DNA from: Garcia nutans
Taxonomy: Eukaryota; Streptophyta; Magnoliopsida; Malpighiales; Euphorbiaceae
Assembly (NCBI GenBank): GCA_947685225.1
Contig: CANTUV010000022.1
Span: forward strand, 10,396,501 to 10,460,500
Direction: 5' to 3'
Length of the DNA stretch: 64,000 nucleotides
Shown here piece after piece: positions 1-10,032 of this stretch. Below the pieces are notes generated by a model that saw only the letters and a list, made by a program, of their open reading frames with translations, ran no database searches and was not told the origin of the DNA. Both the position numbers and the translations under genes were made by a program. Position 1 is the first letter of the stretch. Each line of letters begins with the position of its first letter.

Positions 1-1576
1 AAGTTCAACTATTACAACACTTACTTTTGAACCAAAATAGACCCCCGTTCATTGCATTTCCTAATGCTTGCCATGCTCCTGAAGCAAAATTCTCCACAAA
101 GTGATCAAGAACTTTCAAACCCTAAAACCATTGAAAGAGAAGAAATCACATGATGCTTCCAGAATTGAAAGACGAACTAACACTGTAACCAAATGAAAAA
201 AGAGTATTTCCATTGCAATGGTTATGGCAAATATAGCTAAACGCAAAATAATGATTAACAATACAAGATAAATGCACACACTCAAAGAGATGCAAGCACC
301 TTGTTGTCCTCTCGCAATGAAAAGAAAGAGAGAACAGAGAGAGAGAGAGAGAGAGAGAGAGAACTGTGATATATACACTAATTCAAATCAATCAATTAAG
401 CCCAGGTGGACAGAGACGCAAAGAAGCAGAGCCATAATCCGAAAAGGTCAATTATTTGAAAGATCAACTAAACAAGATTTAATTTACGTGCAAGGAAATA
501 TAAATTAAAGGAAAAATAGAAACTATTGACAAGATCTTTATGCACCTGTAGGACAGAAGAGAAAGTAATCACAAGTGTTCCCAACAGAATTAGTTTGGTG
601 CATCAAAAATTGAAATAGCAAATACACAAGCAATACTTGCCTGGCCCAGTAAGGAATCCTGGTTCGCTTTCTCCAAGTTATCTAAAGCAGATTCCCATAT
701 CTTGTTAGTATCATCTTCAGGTTCCTTATCACTATCAGATTCTTCTTGCTGTTCCGCCTCCTTAGAAGATTCAGAATCTTCAGCAGCATTTTGCATATCT
801 GCAATGCTCTTTGCTGCCTTCTCTGCAACTTCTGCAGCCTGCATCCAGACAGGAGTTAGAACTGCTCGACAGAAATCCAAACAAACAACACTTCAAACAA
901 TCATGGGACGTTAAAATGCAACCTCCCAATTCCAAAACCACAGTTTTTGACTTTAATCTCTTTCATTATTTATAGAGAAAAATAAAAGTAATCAATAACC
1001 GAATCACAAAATATAAGCTTACACATTGATTTCTAATATAGTACTCCCATCTGAGTAGTGGATCCTGTATACACCAATTACTTACTACTATTCCATTATT
1101 AAAAGCAAAGCATTCCATAAAAACTAAAATGTAATTGGTTGTTAGTCACATTTATTTAAAAAAACAAAACAAAATCACCATGACCACCCTTCTCTAAACG
1201 CAACACAACATGTAAAGCTAAAAACCAAGCAAAAAACAAATCACCACGTTAATCCAACTCACATACTGGATCTGACACTGAACCAGTCACCAAATCCTTG
1301 ATCTAAAAACCCTAAATTCAAAAAGCCAAAAACGAAAAAGAACGACAATGCCAATGCTGAAAAAGAAGAAATAAATTAACAACGTACATTGCGGGAGATC
1401 TCTTCGGCAGCCTTCTGAAGATCAGAGAGAGCAGAGAAAGGAGAGAAACCCCACCCATCCCATCCTCCTCCAGCGCTTTTGGGTTCCGTTGGTTGGTCTG
1501 CTTTGGCTCCTGGTTCTTGGTCTTGGTTTTGGGGTTGTTTATCTTCTTTCATATGTGAACTCTTGTTCTCTTCCAT
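1..1576 (-). CDS. DUF719/FAM114A (NOXP20-like) family protein, 5' part, three exons visible, 3' end outside window
   Basis: Spliced gene read from the minus strand. Exon 1 is 1576-1388 (63 codons, from an ATG followed by EENKSSHMKED), exon 2 is 838-641 (66 codons, acidic Ser/Glu-rich), exon 3 starts at 121. All junctions are phase 0 and the reading frame joins cleanly. Diagnostic stretches are GWDGWGFSPFSALSDLQKA in exon 1 and GLKVLDHFVENFASGAWQAL in exon 3, which I recognise from plant DUF719 proteins. Their animal relatives (FAM114A) are linked to Golgi/Rab2 traffic; the plant role is not known to me. Intron 1 is GT-AG (1387-839). Intron 2 (640-122) starts with GCAAGT, a GC-AG intron. Near the end of exon 3 the family pattern GGS.LVQK appears only in a shifted frame after a C5 run (plus strand 42-46), so there is an apparent one-base frameshift, either decay or an assembly error. 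A possible donor lies at 24-23. The choice of the exon 1 ATG rests on family resemblance; an upstream in-frame ATG at 1684 exists but its extension is AT-rich and unlike protein. Confidence 0.75.
336..362. repeat. (AG)n microsatellite
   Basis: About 13 AG units inside the second intron of the DUF719-type gene. On the transcribed strand this is a CT tract. It is likely polymorphic. Confidence 0.95.
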
Positions 1577-3446
1577 AGCGTAGAATTTGAATTCAAAAGA
1601 TATACTGTATATCAAATAATTTTTGAAGCTATTTTCTTTGAAAATGGAAATGGAGTTTGGTATTGGTTGGCAGATTGGATACAAAGTAGTGACGTTGTTC
1701 GATTTTGTTAGCTTTTGATTTTGTTAGCTTTGTAAAAAACGAAGACCAGAGCTGGGATTTGAGATAGACCCCCTACCTCACCATCACCACTCGGTTTGAC
1801 CTCAACGTGCAACTGAAGCAACCGGGATCAAAACGATGTCGTTCTAAGCAATTTTCTTTTAAAAATCAAAGTACTTTTGAAAAAATTACACAGTGTATGT
1901 TGCTTTTTAACCTTTTTTTTAGTGCCTTACTATTTTAATATATCTTTATAATTCGAAAACAAAGATAAAGTTTTCACTATATATATTGCTATATCATTAA
2001 TTTCATAATTTTATTTTGATTAATTTTAAACTAATTAATGTCAATTTTTTATAAATCTACTACTAGCCCTGGCTTTAGGGCGGGTTACACCTTAGAATTA
2101 TTTTATATTTTTCAACTTTATTTTTTTATTTATTGTGTTTAAATTTTAATTTATAGTTTCAATTTATGCCATATTATTATATGCTCAAATATTAAATACA
2201 AGTGATTTTAGAATAAATTATTCATAATTAATTTAATAAAAATTTTCTCAAAAAATTACCATTTAAAAAAATTTATTTGTTATTTATAAAAATATATAAA
2301 TCATAAATATTCGGTACATCTAATGAAGAAAAAAGTCACATCTTTCAATTTTTTTTAACATTATTGCTTAAAAAAAAGGAAAGGAAATGAAGTACAGGAA
2401 AAATTGCAATGCTTATACCACCCTCCATGCTTAATTTAGCTCAACACCATATTAACTGATCATGTAATTATTTATATCATAAGTAGGATTTGTCTATGTT
2501 TATTGAAAAAATTAAATGGAATTAAAAACATTTTTTAATAAGATTTTGGCTATTAATCTCATAACTTTATTAAGAAAAAACTCGGTAGCATAATTGAATA
2601 AAAACTCTCATTAATCAATCTTTTTCATAATGAATTGTAATACTCATTATTTATTTAATTGTTATTAGTGTAATAAAAATATAGTATCAGTGTTTTTTTT
2701 TAAAATATATAGTAGTATTATTGCTATGACAAATATTAACTCAATTTATAATTCAATAATCAGGATGAGCAAGAATGTAAGCATATATAGCCAAGCATGA
2801 TCTTATAAATCCAAAAATAAACAAATAGAAGCTTATCTATTCTAGTTTAAATTACCTAGAGATAATTAAAAAGCACATGTTTATATTTTTATGTGGATTA
2901 CACATTATAATGAAAGAATTTTTATCTATATCGAATACATGTACATTTAGCCAATGATAAACTATTAAAAGAGAAATCATAAGAAAAATACATAATCTTA
3001 CGTACACTCGATTTATGTAAATCTTTCTCTACAGTGACAATATGTAATTTTCTCTTCAAATAATTACATAATTAATTAATTATTAACCTTTTTTTAAAAA
3101 AAACTAACAATTAAAGAGAGATATCTATGCAAATAATTAAGCAAGAGCTGTGCTTATTTCCATGGATGATGATGTCTCCAAGGTTTATGGTGAAAAAACC
3201 AATGGTTGAACTATTAAAAGTAACAAAAAAAAAATCCCATGTCAAGAAGGAAGTTAAATCTTAATAATTACTTAGCAACCAGGAGATTTCTCTTTAATTA
3301 AGCTTGTACCAGATATGAACAAGCTATCTTGTCCAGTTTCATTTCTACAAGTAAATGGTATACTTCTAACCAAATTGATTTTTGAACATCTTCAAGACAT
3401 TTCAAGAAAATGTGATCCATCATAATTAGCTCAATTTCCAAAAAGT
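1577..3446. other. AT-rich intergenic region, no gene seen
   Basis: 1577-1800 should hold the 5' leader and promoter of the DUF719-type gene, but no convincing TATA box decides a start. From about 1860 the base composition becomes very AT-rich with no coding potential. A short GC-rich island at 2062-2090 contains a GCCCT/AGGGC hairpin next to CTAG on the minus strand, compatible with a Helitron 3' end. Nothing else is recognisable up to the pseudokinase. Confidence 0.5.
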
Positions 3447-4352
3447 ATGCTCGGTGAAGGTATTTTAGGAACTTTGTTTAAGGTCATTCTTAATTGTGGA
3501 TCCATTGTCACTGCTCGAATGATCCGAGAAGGATTGGTTAAGATAGATGATCTTGAATCTTGGATTGATTTTTTTGGAGGAATTCGTGCTTCTTGCCTGT
3601 TGCCAATGTATTGTAGTTTCTGGTATGGTGGAGAAGCTTTTCTTGTGTACGAGTATTTGTGCTTGGGAAGTCTAGAGGAGCTTCTGCATGGTGAGCTTTG
3701 AAAATCATAAGCTCTTTAAGTTGATAAATTCTTGTTTTCTCAATAACTGGGTTAAGAGTATTGAATAATTTGCTATAAATTGTTATGGTTTCAGGGAGTG
3801 AAGGAATCCAATTTACCCCATTGAATTGGGAAACTCGGAAACATATAGCACTATGTGCAGCAATGGCAGTAGCCTTCATTCACAGCCAAGTTACAAAAAG
3901 GGGGCAATACCCTTGTTTGCGGAGTGATAAAGGCTAGCAATATCTTGATTAGAACCGATTACTGTGCCTGCCTCTCAGGCTATGAAATGCCTTACCTTGT
4001 ACCTCTAGCAACTATCATCAGAAGAAATCCTGGCATAGTTGCGCCTGAACTAGCATCCAATTATCAAAATTATCCAAAAACGTTTTCCCCTAAATCTGAT
4101 GTTTACAGTTTTGGAATCCTGTTATTGGAGCTCATTACTGGAAAAAGACCAACTGTGACTAACTTAGGAGAACATGTTATAGAAAAGGGAAAAAAAGAAG
4201 GATTAAGAGGTATATGTGACCCAAAAATGACAGACGTGAAAGAAAGTATGAGAGATATTATTGGAATTGCTCATAATTTCCTTTCTAATAATCCTAAAAA
4301 CAGGTCTTCCATAGACAGAGTAGTGCAAATGCTTCAACAAGTGAATGATTAA
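3447..4352 (+). pseudogene. Truncated, frameshifted LRR-receptor-type pseudokinase (inactive receptor kinase, RLK III-like)
   Basis: Two exons of a protein-kinase domain. Exon 1 (3447 to about 3691) holds a glycine-loop remnant (GEGILGTLFKVIL), VTARMIRE where the VAVK lysine should be, and LVYEYLCLGSLEELLHG. The intron runs from GTGAGC after CATG to the acceptor ending at 3794. Exon 2 holds NWETRKHIALCAAMAVAFIHSQ, then IKASNIL, a degenerate DFG site (SGYEMPYLV), PELAS and SPKSDVYSFGILLLELITGKRP, ending at 4352. Lysine, catalytic aspartate and DFG are all missing, as in many inactive members of this receptor family, so the ancestor was already a pseudokinase. The frame breaks once, in the G5 run at 3900-3904; with one G fewer the frame continues through GNTLVCG. 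No signal peptide, LRRs or membrane segment lie upstream and in-frame stops precede 3447, so the 5' half is missing. It may be a relic, or a gene with a sequencing error plus a lost 5' end. Confidence 0.8.
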
Positions 4353-4614
4353 CTATTATTACAGCTAATATAGATAAATAGTAAATACTGATTTTGTGTA
4401 TGATGATATATATTTTTATCTTAATTTAATGGCTAAGAGGGGAACTTTTTTTTACTTTAGTAATATACAATTAATTAATGTGTATAATATAATAAGCAAT
4501 AAAATTAATTCAATGAAGAGTGATAAATGGAAAACATTATAAATACAAGCCATAATTGTGTGTATATATTGCATAAAGCTTTTTAGAGGACTACAAAAAT
4601 TAAGGATATATCAA

Positions 4615-7212
4615 TCAGTAGCCTGGAAACATTGGTGGAGGCGGCGACGGGTATTGGAACCCAATATGTGGAGGGAAAACAATGTTGTCTGCTGGTGGTA
4701 GAGGGATAACAGTAGGAGGAGGAGGAGGAGATGCAGTTGGTGGTGGGGGTGAAAAGACTGGTGGTGGTGGTGAGCTGACGGGTGGTGGAGGTGAATGGAC
4801 AGGTGGAGGTGGAGAGAAGACTGGTGGTGGTGGGGAGCTAACTGGTGGAGGAGGGGAGTGGACTGGTGGAGGAGGAGGTGAGTGGACAGGTGGAGGTGGG
4901 GAGGGTGGTGGAGGTGAGTGGACTGGTGGAGGTGGAGACGGGACTGGTGGTGGTGGAGAGGGTGGTGGGGGTGAGTGGATGGGTGGAGGTGGGGAGGAGA
5001 CTGGTGGTGGCGAGGAAGGTGGTGGTGGTGAGTGGACTGGTGGAGGCGGGGACTGAACAGGTGGTGAGGGAAGAGGTGAGTAGATTGGTGGTGGTGGGGA
5101 GTGAACCGGAGGTGGTGGGGAATAAACTGATGGCGGTGGTGGAGAATGAACAGGTTGGGGCGGTGATTGGACTAGTGGATGAGGGGAGTATACTGGTAGT
5201 GGTGAGGACTGAACGGGGGTTGATGGGGATGATGCTTGTACTGGTGGAGATGAAACTAGAGTTGGGGGTGACGTTGGTGATGTAGACTGTGGTTGTGGAG
5301 AAGGTGTTGGACTAAGTTTTGGTGATGGCTTTGGTGCAGTAGGTTCTGATGTGTCAGGTGCAGGTGCAGGTATAGGTGGTGGTCTGCCATGTCCGACATT
5401 CCATGGAATATGCGGGTCGTCAGGAAATGTTGATGGTGATTGTGGTGGTGTTGGTGTTGGTGGTGATCGAGGAGCAGGAACTTCTGGCTTTGGTGCTAAT
5501 GATTGAGGGGTAGGAACTGTCTTTGGTGATGGTGGTGTTGGCGATTGAGGAGCAGGGACTTTTACCTTTGGTAATGGTGGTATTGGTGATTGAGGAGTAG
5601 GGACTTCTGCCTTTGGCGATGGTGGTGTTGGTGATTGAAGAGTAGGGACTTCTGGCTTTGGTGCTGGTGATTGAGGGGTAAGAATTGCCTTTGGTGATGG
5701 CGGTGTTGGTGATTGAGGGGCAGGGACTTCTGACTTTGGTGCTGGTGGTGTTGGTGTTGGTAATGGTGGTGATTTAGGGGCAGGGCCTTTTGGCTTTGGA
5801 GCCGGAGGAATTGGTTGTGTTGGTTGTGGTGGTGTTGGTAATGGTGATGGCAATGGTGGTGATTTAGGCGCAGTGACTTTTATTTTTGGTGATGGTGGTG
5901 ATTGAGAGATAGGGACTTCTGTATTTGGTGATGGTGGTGATTGAGGGGCAGGGACTTCTGTTTTTGGTGATGGTGGAGTCGTTGGTGTTGGTGTCTTAGA
6001 AGCGGGAGGGCTACTGCCTCCTCCTGCACACTTATCCTTGCTGCAATCCACAGGCCGACTTACCACCTGTTGACATATTCTACCAGACTTTTGATTTGGC
6101 CTGTCAGACAAGCAATTACTGGTATCATCCAACACAATGTCTTTCCTTGAAGGTGGCACACAAGCTTGAGCCTCTCCCTTGAAGTAGTTATACGAGAAAG
6201 TAAAATTTCTCAAACATTGCAATTTACAAATGTTCTCAGGCACAAATCCTGTCAGCCGATTATTTTCAACATTTAATTCCTCAACCCTCTTGAGACCTGA
6301 AAAACTTGACGGCAAGATTCCAGTGAAACGATTTGAGCTGCTGTCAAAGACGGTAACATTGCCTAGCATACCAATATCTGCTGGGAAGCAGCCTCCAAGT
6401 CTATTGCCAGTGAAAAGGATCTCATTCAAGTTAGCCATTTTACCAACACTGTGAGGAATGCAACCAGTCAAATTGTTATTTGCAAATGTGACAATGGATA
6501 CTGTAGAATTGCCTATTGTCTCAGGAATGGTACATTCAAACCGGTTGTTATTCAACAATAAAGCATCAAGATCCTTCAAAAAGATTTCGTCAGGCAAACA
6601 ACCTTCAAAGTCATTGTATCTGATATCAAGATACTTAAGATTAGGCCAATTTAGAACAAGTTGAGGGAAAGAACCAACAAATCTATTATTGCTGATATCA
6701 AACTCATGCATAAGTGAAAGCTTAGAGAAGCTCTCAGGCACAATCCCACAAAACCTGTTTGAATTAATGTGAAACAACGCACAATCTGTCATAAGCCCCA
6801 ATTCAGATGGAAGGTAGCCAGCAATGTCAGCTTGATTAAGATCAACACCAGCAACGACACTCAATTGCGGGTCATCGAGTGCAGGTGCACAGAACACACC
6901 ATTGTAAGAACAAACATTTGCACCAACCCAGTTGCCAGTTGTATTGAAAGGATCAGAATATATAGCCTTTTTCCAAGCTTGGAGAGCTATGTATGCTCTC
7001 TTTAGCCTCTGGTTTGCAAAAGTTACTTTAACATCAACCACATACTCATACTCACTTGGAAGTTGTTCATTTTGGCGCAAAGCCAATAGCTGGCGATGAG
7101 CAATGATAGATGCTTGTGATTCAGTTAAGGCAAGAGAGAAAGTTGATAAGGAAGAGAAGAGGAACGTGAAGAAAATAAAAAAGCAGCCCGAGGCTCTGAG
7201 AAGGTTAGCCAT
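4615..7212 (-). CDS. Pollen-type leucine-rich repeat extensin-like protein (PEX/LRX family)
   Basis: Single uninterrupted exon of 865 codons. Residues 1-29 form a signal peptide (hydrophobic FFIFFTFLFSS). About 30-120 is the LRX N-terminal domain, with the NWVGANVC motif near 94-101. About 120-350 are roughly ten LRRs with the GxxP pattern. About 351-395 is a Cys-rich hinge (CVPP...CLSD...CQQ...CSKDKC). About 396-865 is an extensin domain: first TP/SPPSPK-type blocks with Lys, then dense Ser-Pro-Pro-Pro-Pro-Val-His/Ser blocks that are targets for Pro hydroxylation and arabinosylation. LRX proteins sit in the cell wall, bind RALF peptides through the LRR part and are anchored by the extensin part; PEX members act in pollen-tube wall integrity. 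Length and architecture fit the pollen clade. The short conserved family C-terminus is present as FPPHIGFQYPSPPPPMFPGY. The ATG at 7212 is the only one that supplies the signal peptide. The intact frame across a GC-rich repeat suggests a functional gene. Confidence 0.95.
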   Translation of the reverse strand: MANLLRASGCFFIFFTFLFSSLSTFSLALTESQASIIAHRQLLALRQNEQLPSEYEYVVDVKVTFANQRLKRAYIALQAWKKAIYSDPFNTTGNWVGANVCSYNGVFCAPALDDPQLSVVAGVDLNQADIAGYLPSELGLMTDCALFHINSNRFCGIVPESFSKLSLMHEFDISNNRFVGSFPQLVLNWPNLKYLDIRYNDFEGCLPDEIFLKDLDALLLNNNRFECTIPETIGNSTVSIVTFANNNLTGCIPHSVGKMANLNEILFTGNRLGGCFPADIGMLGNVTVFDSSSNRFTGILPSSFSGLKRVEELNVENNRLTGFVPENICKLQCLRNFTFSYNYFKGEAQACVPPSRKDIVLDDTSNCLSDRPNQKSGRICQQVVSRPVDCSKDKCAGGGSSPPASKTPTPTTPPSPKTEVPAPQSPPSPNTEVPISQSPPSPKIKVTAPKSPPLPSPLPTPPQPTQPIPPAPKPKGPAPKSPPLPTPTPPAPKSEVPAPQSPTPPSPKAILTPQSPAPKPEVPTLQSPTPPSPKAEVPTPQSPIPPLPKVKVPAPQSPTPPSPKTVPTPQSLAPKPEVPAPRSPPTPTPPQSPSTFPDDPHIPWNVGHGRPPPIPAPAPDTSEPTAPKPSPKLSPTPSPQPQSTSPTSPPTLVSSPPVQASSPSTPVQSSPLPVYSPHPLVQSPPQPVHSPPPPSVYSPPPPVHSPPPPIYSPLPSPPVQSPPPPVHSPPPPSSPPPVSSPPPPIHSPPPPSPPPPVPSPPPPVHSPPPPSPPPPVHSPPPPPVHSPPPPVSSPPPPVFSPPPPVHSPPPPVSSPPPPVFSPPPPTASPPPPPTVIPLPPADNIVFPPHIGFQYPSPPPPMFPGY
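4690..5240 (-). repeat. Extensin SPPPP-coding tandem repeat
   Basis: Imperfect short repeats coding Ser-Pro-Pro-Pro-Pro-Val-(His/Ser/Phe)-Ser. They create long Gly-rich and Val-rich open frames on the opposite strand (4682-5056, 4845-5285), which are by-products of the repeat. Copy number is likely variable between alleles. Confidence 0.9.
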
Positions 7213-7221
7213 GTTGACTCA

Positions 7222-7238
7222 CCTTGGAATTTCCAAGG
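7222..7238. other. 17-bp perfect palindrome just upstream of the LRX start codon
   Basis: CCTTGGAATTTCCAAGG reads as two 8-base arms around a central T. It ends 9 bases before the ATG on the minus strand, so in the mRNA it could form a small hairpin in the 5' leader. A TATA-like CATATAAC lies farther upstream near 7270-7280. No function is shown by the sequence. Confidence 0.5.
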
Positions 7239-8018
7239 GCTGCTTATAGAAAGACAAATGAATGTAGGGGCTGTTATATGGAGGGTAAAGAAACAATAGA
7301 ATTGGCAGCCATTAACAGCCTGAACTAATAAATCTCGTTTTAGACAATGGAAAATTAATTTGTGTGTCCTTTTACACACCACAGAATTTGTCGTGTGTAG
7401 GAGAAAGGATTTGCTTGAATTAAGGCCACCCTTTCATTAATTTAGACAGGATTAGTTTTCGGAGAATTAACTGTAATCTACTTCTCTCTCCTCCATTTCT
7501 TAATCTCTGCTTAAATTCCTATGATGTATTTGCTAAATTGAAACTCAAATGGATGGTTGAATTTCTATTGATTTATAATATATTTTGAAAATGTTATTAT
7601 ATTATAAATTTTAAAAATATATTCATTTCATTAATTATAATATAATTTGAAAAGTTGAGATATTAGTGAAAATTGATAAATTTTAAAATTTATTATATTA
7701 TAATTTTTAAAAATTATCATATGTTATATTTTATTAAAATGAATAAAAATGATAAGATGTTATTTTATTTTGTGGGTCTAATCAACTGCCGTAGAAAAGA
7801 AAAGTGCCCGTTGAACATCTATCACTAACACGAGATGATCTGACCACCGGTAATTTTGTTAGATCATGCAAGAGCGACGAAAATTATTGAAAAGAGCTGA
7901 TTTCCTTTGCCGTTCAGTAAAAAGAAATAACAAATTTGTAAATGTTCAGCAACTTAAGATTGCCGTAAATGCTTACGGCTAGAAAACAAGCTAGGACAAG
8001 TGTCTTGTTTACAAGATC
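7239..8018. other. LRX promoter region and AT-rich spacer
   Basis: The first part, to about 7500, should contain the promoter of the LRX gene. From 7560 to 7745 the sequence is a run of AT-rich, mutually complementary segments without coding potential, possibly an old MITE. No gene was found. Confidence 0.4.
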
Positions 8019-8340
8019 TTGGTAGACGTAAAAATTTTGAAGCATCTTGGAAGTTTGACATGGCTCTGTTCTTTAACAAAAATGCCACTGAATTTAGCTT
8101 TAAAAACTAGTGATACTAGCTTTTTAGCATTTCTTGATCTTTCTAACAATAATCTCAGTGGCAATATACTCCATAAAGTACTCAGGCTCCTCATATTTGT
8201 CAATCTCAGACTCGTCTCGAAATCAAATGATCAATGTCCTTACCAATGGAATCGGTAGTTTGAAAAACTGGGATGAATACGATGTTGCAGAGAATAAGTT
8301 ATCCGGGAGATTTCAACCCGTATTTGAGTTGAAATTCTAG
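8019..8340 (+). pseudogene. Leucine-rich-repeat protein relic
   Basis: Two overlapping frames carry LRR-like phrases: FLAFLDLSNNNLSGNI around 8125-8170, then SLKNWDEYDVAENKLSGRF around 8255-8320. A frame change separates them, and there is no start, signal peptide or further repeat. It resembles the LRR ectodomain of a receptor-like protein. It might be a leftover of the same event that left the kinase relic at 3447, but that is conjecture. Confidence 0.5.
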
Positions 8341-8722
8341 TGAACTTGTTGAACTGTCAAGTTAGAGTTCACGATACCAAGGAGCTCCAAAAAGCATCCA
8401 TTTTAACATTCTCAATTTACATACAGAAAAATAAAATAAAAATCTGACCATGAAAAGCTATAACACAATGTTCAGTCCTGCTTTATATCACAACTTAAAT
8501 ACAGTAACAATATTCACAAAGTTCGGTCATGCTAAATTTTGGAAACAGAACTAGTACAAAGCACTTCCATTACACGTTCCAAATTCTGATTCCTGAAAAA
8601 TAATTTGCGCAGCAACAATCATATATACAATCAATCTCGCACACCCATATCAATCTATTTATATCAGCTATGCACAGAATTATCAACTCAACAAAAGCTT
8701 TATACATATCACAGCTTATTTA
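8341..8722. other. 3' flank of the CBP1/MEE14 gene
   Basis: This segment lies downstream of the stop codon of the minus-strand gene and probably includes its 3' untranslated region. No open frame or recognisable element was found. Confidence 0.4.
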
Positions 8723-10032
8723 TTAATCTGTTTCGTGGTCAGGAGCAGGAGAGTACCAGGCAGGAAATCTTCCCTTGCTTCGAAGTAATCTAGTGAATGG
8801 TGAATCTGGCATTCTAGCTCTCTCTTCCTCTTCAAGCTCCTCCTGCGATTTTGGTAACCCATCCGGTATTGGACATATTCTGTCTCTTTCTTTCTCAACG
8901 GTCATCGGTGCCATGAAACCAAAACCATTCTTTCTTCCTTTATGCATTGATGCAATTCCATGTAAGCATCCAATCAAGGACTTCACTCCACCAGATTGAA
9001 GAATCAACTTCTCTACATCCTCTTTCGATGATTCTCTCTGTAGAAATTGCAGTTGGTTAAAAATCCTAATTCTATATAGTTAGTTTACCTATTCAATCTT
9101 TTGCTTTTCATGGAAACGAAAAAGAAAACACCAAATTAAACTGATTATTAGCTACCAAACAAGAATTATAATAAAAAAATCATTGATTAAACCTAAAACA
9201 ATTAGACATCTTACAACAATCTAAACCTGAAATAGAACTATTCCGTGAAAATCCAATCAGATGCCTGAGAGCAAAGGAATAAAAAATCATTGATTAAAAA
9301 TCCAATTGACCACCAACGAGCTAAAGCTTAGTGTTCCTAGAGCTCTTAATCCAACTCAAATTAACCCATAAAAGAAATCGATTTTTTTTAGCAATAAAAG
9401 AAATCAAATTGACTATTCGATATTTAATAAAAAGTTCAAACAAAATTAAAATACTACTTTAATCAATTCACTATTTAAAATATAATAATAAATACACAGT
9501 TTTTTGCTGATAGTCAAAATTCAAATAGTAAACATGAATTGAATTTAATAAAACCTACTTCCAAATCTTTCAGCTCAAAATACGCTCTCCAGCAGCTATA
9601 AGAATCGTCTCCTTCAAGCATTGAACAATAATCTAAATAAAAAAATAAAAAAAAGGCATCAACGTTTTTGTATCTCATCGATAAACAAAAGATAAATTCA
9701 AATAGAACTAAGCAAATCATTCATGAATCAACTCATCAACCTCAATTAACACTATGAAATGGATATTTAAAAAAAAAAAAAAAAAGCATACCTGCGAGTT
9801 CATTTTCGCACTTTTCAATCAACGGCGGCTCCTTAACGGCTCGTTCGAGCTTTGTTCGGCTAAACGGTTCGAGCTTAGGAATATAAGAACTGCTTCTAGA
9901 CGAAGAAGAGGAAGAAGAAGAAGAACAAGTGAGAGTTGAAACAGCTTTCTTAGAAGCGTTTGAACGATGAAAATCCTTGGCTTCGATAAGCAAAGGAGAA
10001 GAACAAGAACGAACAAGAACAGACTTTATCAT
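8723..10032 (-). CDS. CBP1: CCG-binding protein 1 (CBP1) / MEE14 homologue, three exons
   Basis: Exons on the minus strand are 10032-9792, 9632-9559 and 9037-8723; introns are GT-AG (9791-9633 and 9558-9038) and the joined frame has 209 codons plus stop. The start MIKSVLVRSC opens a Ser-rich N-terminus (a run of Ser from a GAA/TTC repeat) that could be a targeting peptide. Then come FSRTKLERAVKEPPLI, DYCSMLEGDDSYSCWRAYF (exon 2), GGVKSLIGCLHGIASM, and the conserved C-terminus EELEEEERARMPDS...LLRSKGRFPAWYS.APDHETD. I recognise this as the plant CBP1/MEE14 family. In Arabidopsis CBP1 is reported to act in the central cell in pollen-tube guidance, bridging transcription factors and the Mediator/Pol II machinery. 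The first ATG of the open frame, at 10086, would add MIQIWKSRQFQYLVCLVK; I prefer 10032 because the family begins there. The gene is intact and lies 1.5 kb upstream of the LRX gene on the same strand. Confidence 0.88.

Noticed and set aside
272..914. Plus-strand frames of 78 and 70 codons and the minus-strand 87-codon Leu/Ser-rich frame
   Set aside because: They overlap introns or exons of the DUF719-type gene on the other strand and reflect the AG microsatellite and Ser/Glu-rich exon.
4682..5285. Long plus-strand Gly-rich and Val-rich open frames
   Set aside because: They are antisense shadows of the SPPPP-coding repeat of the LRX gene.
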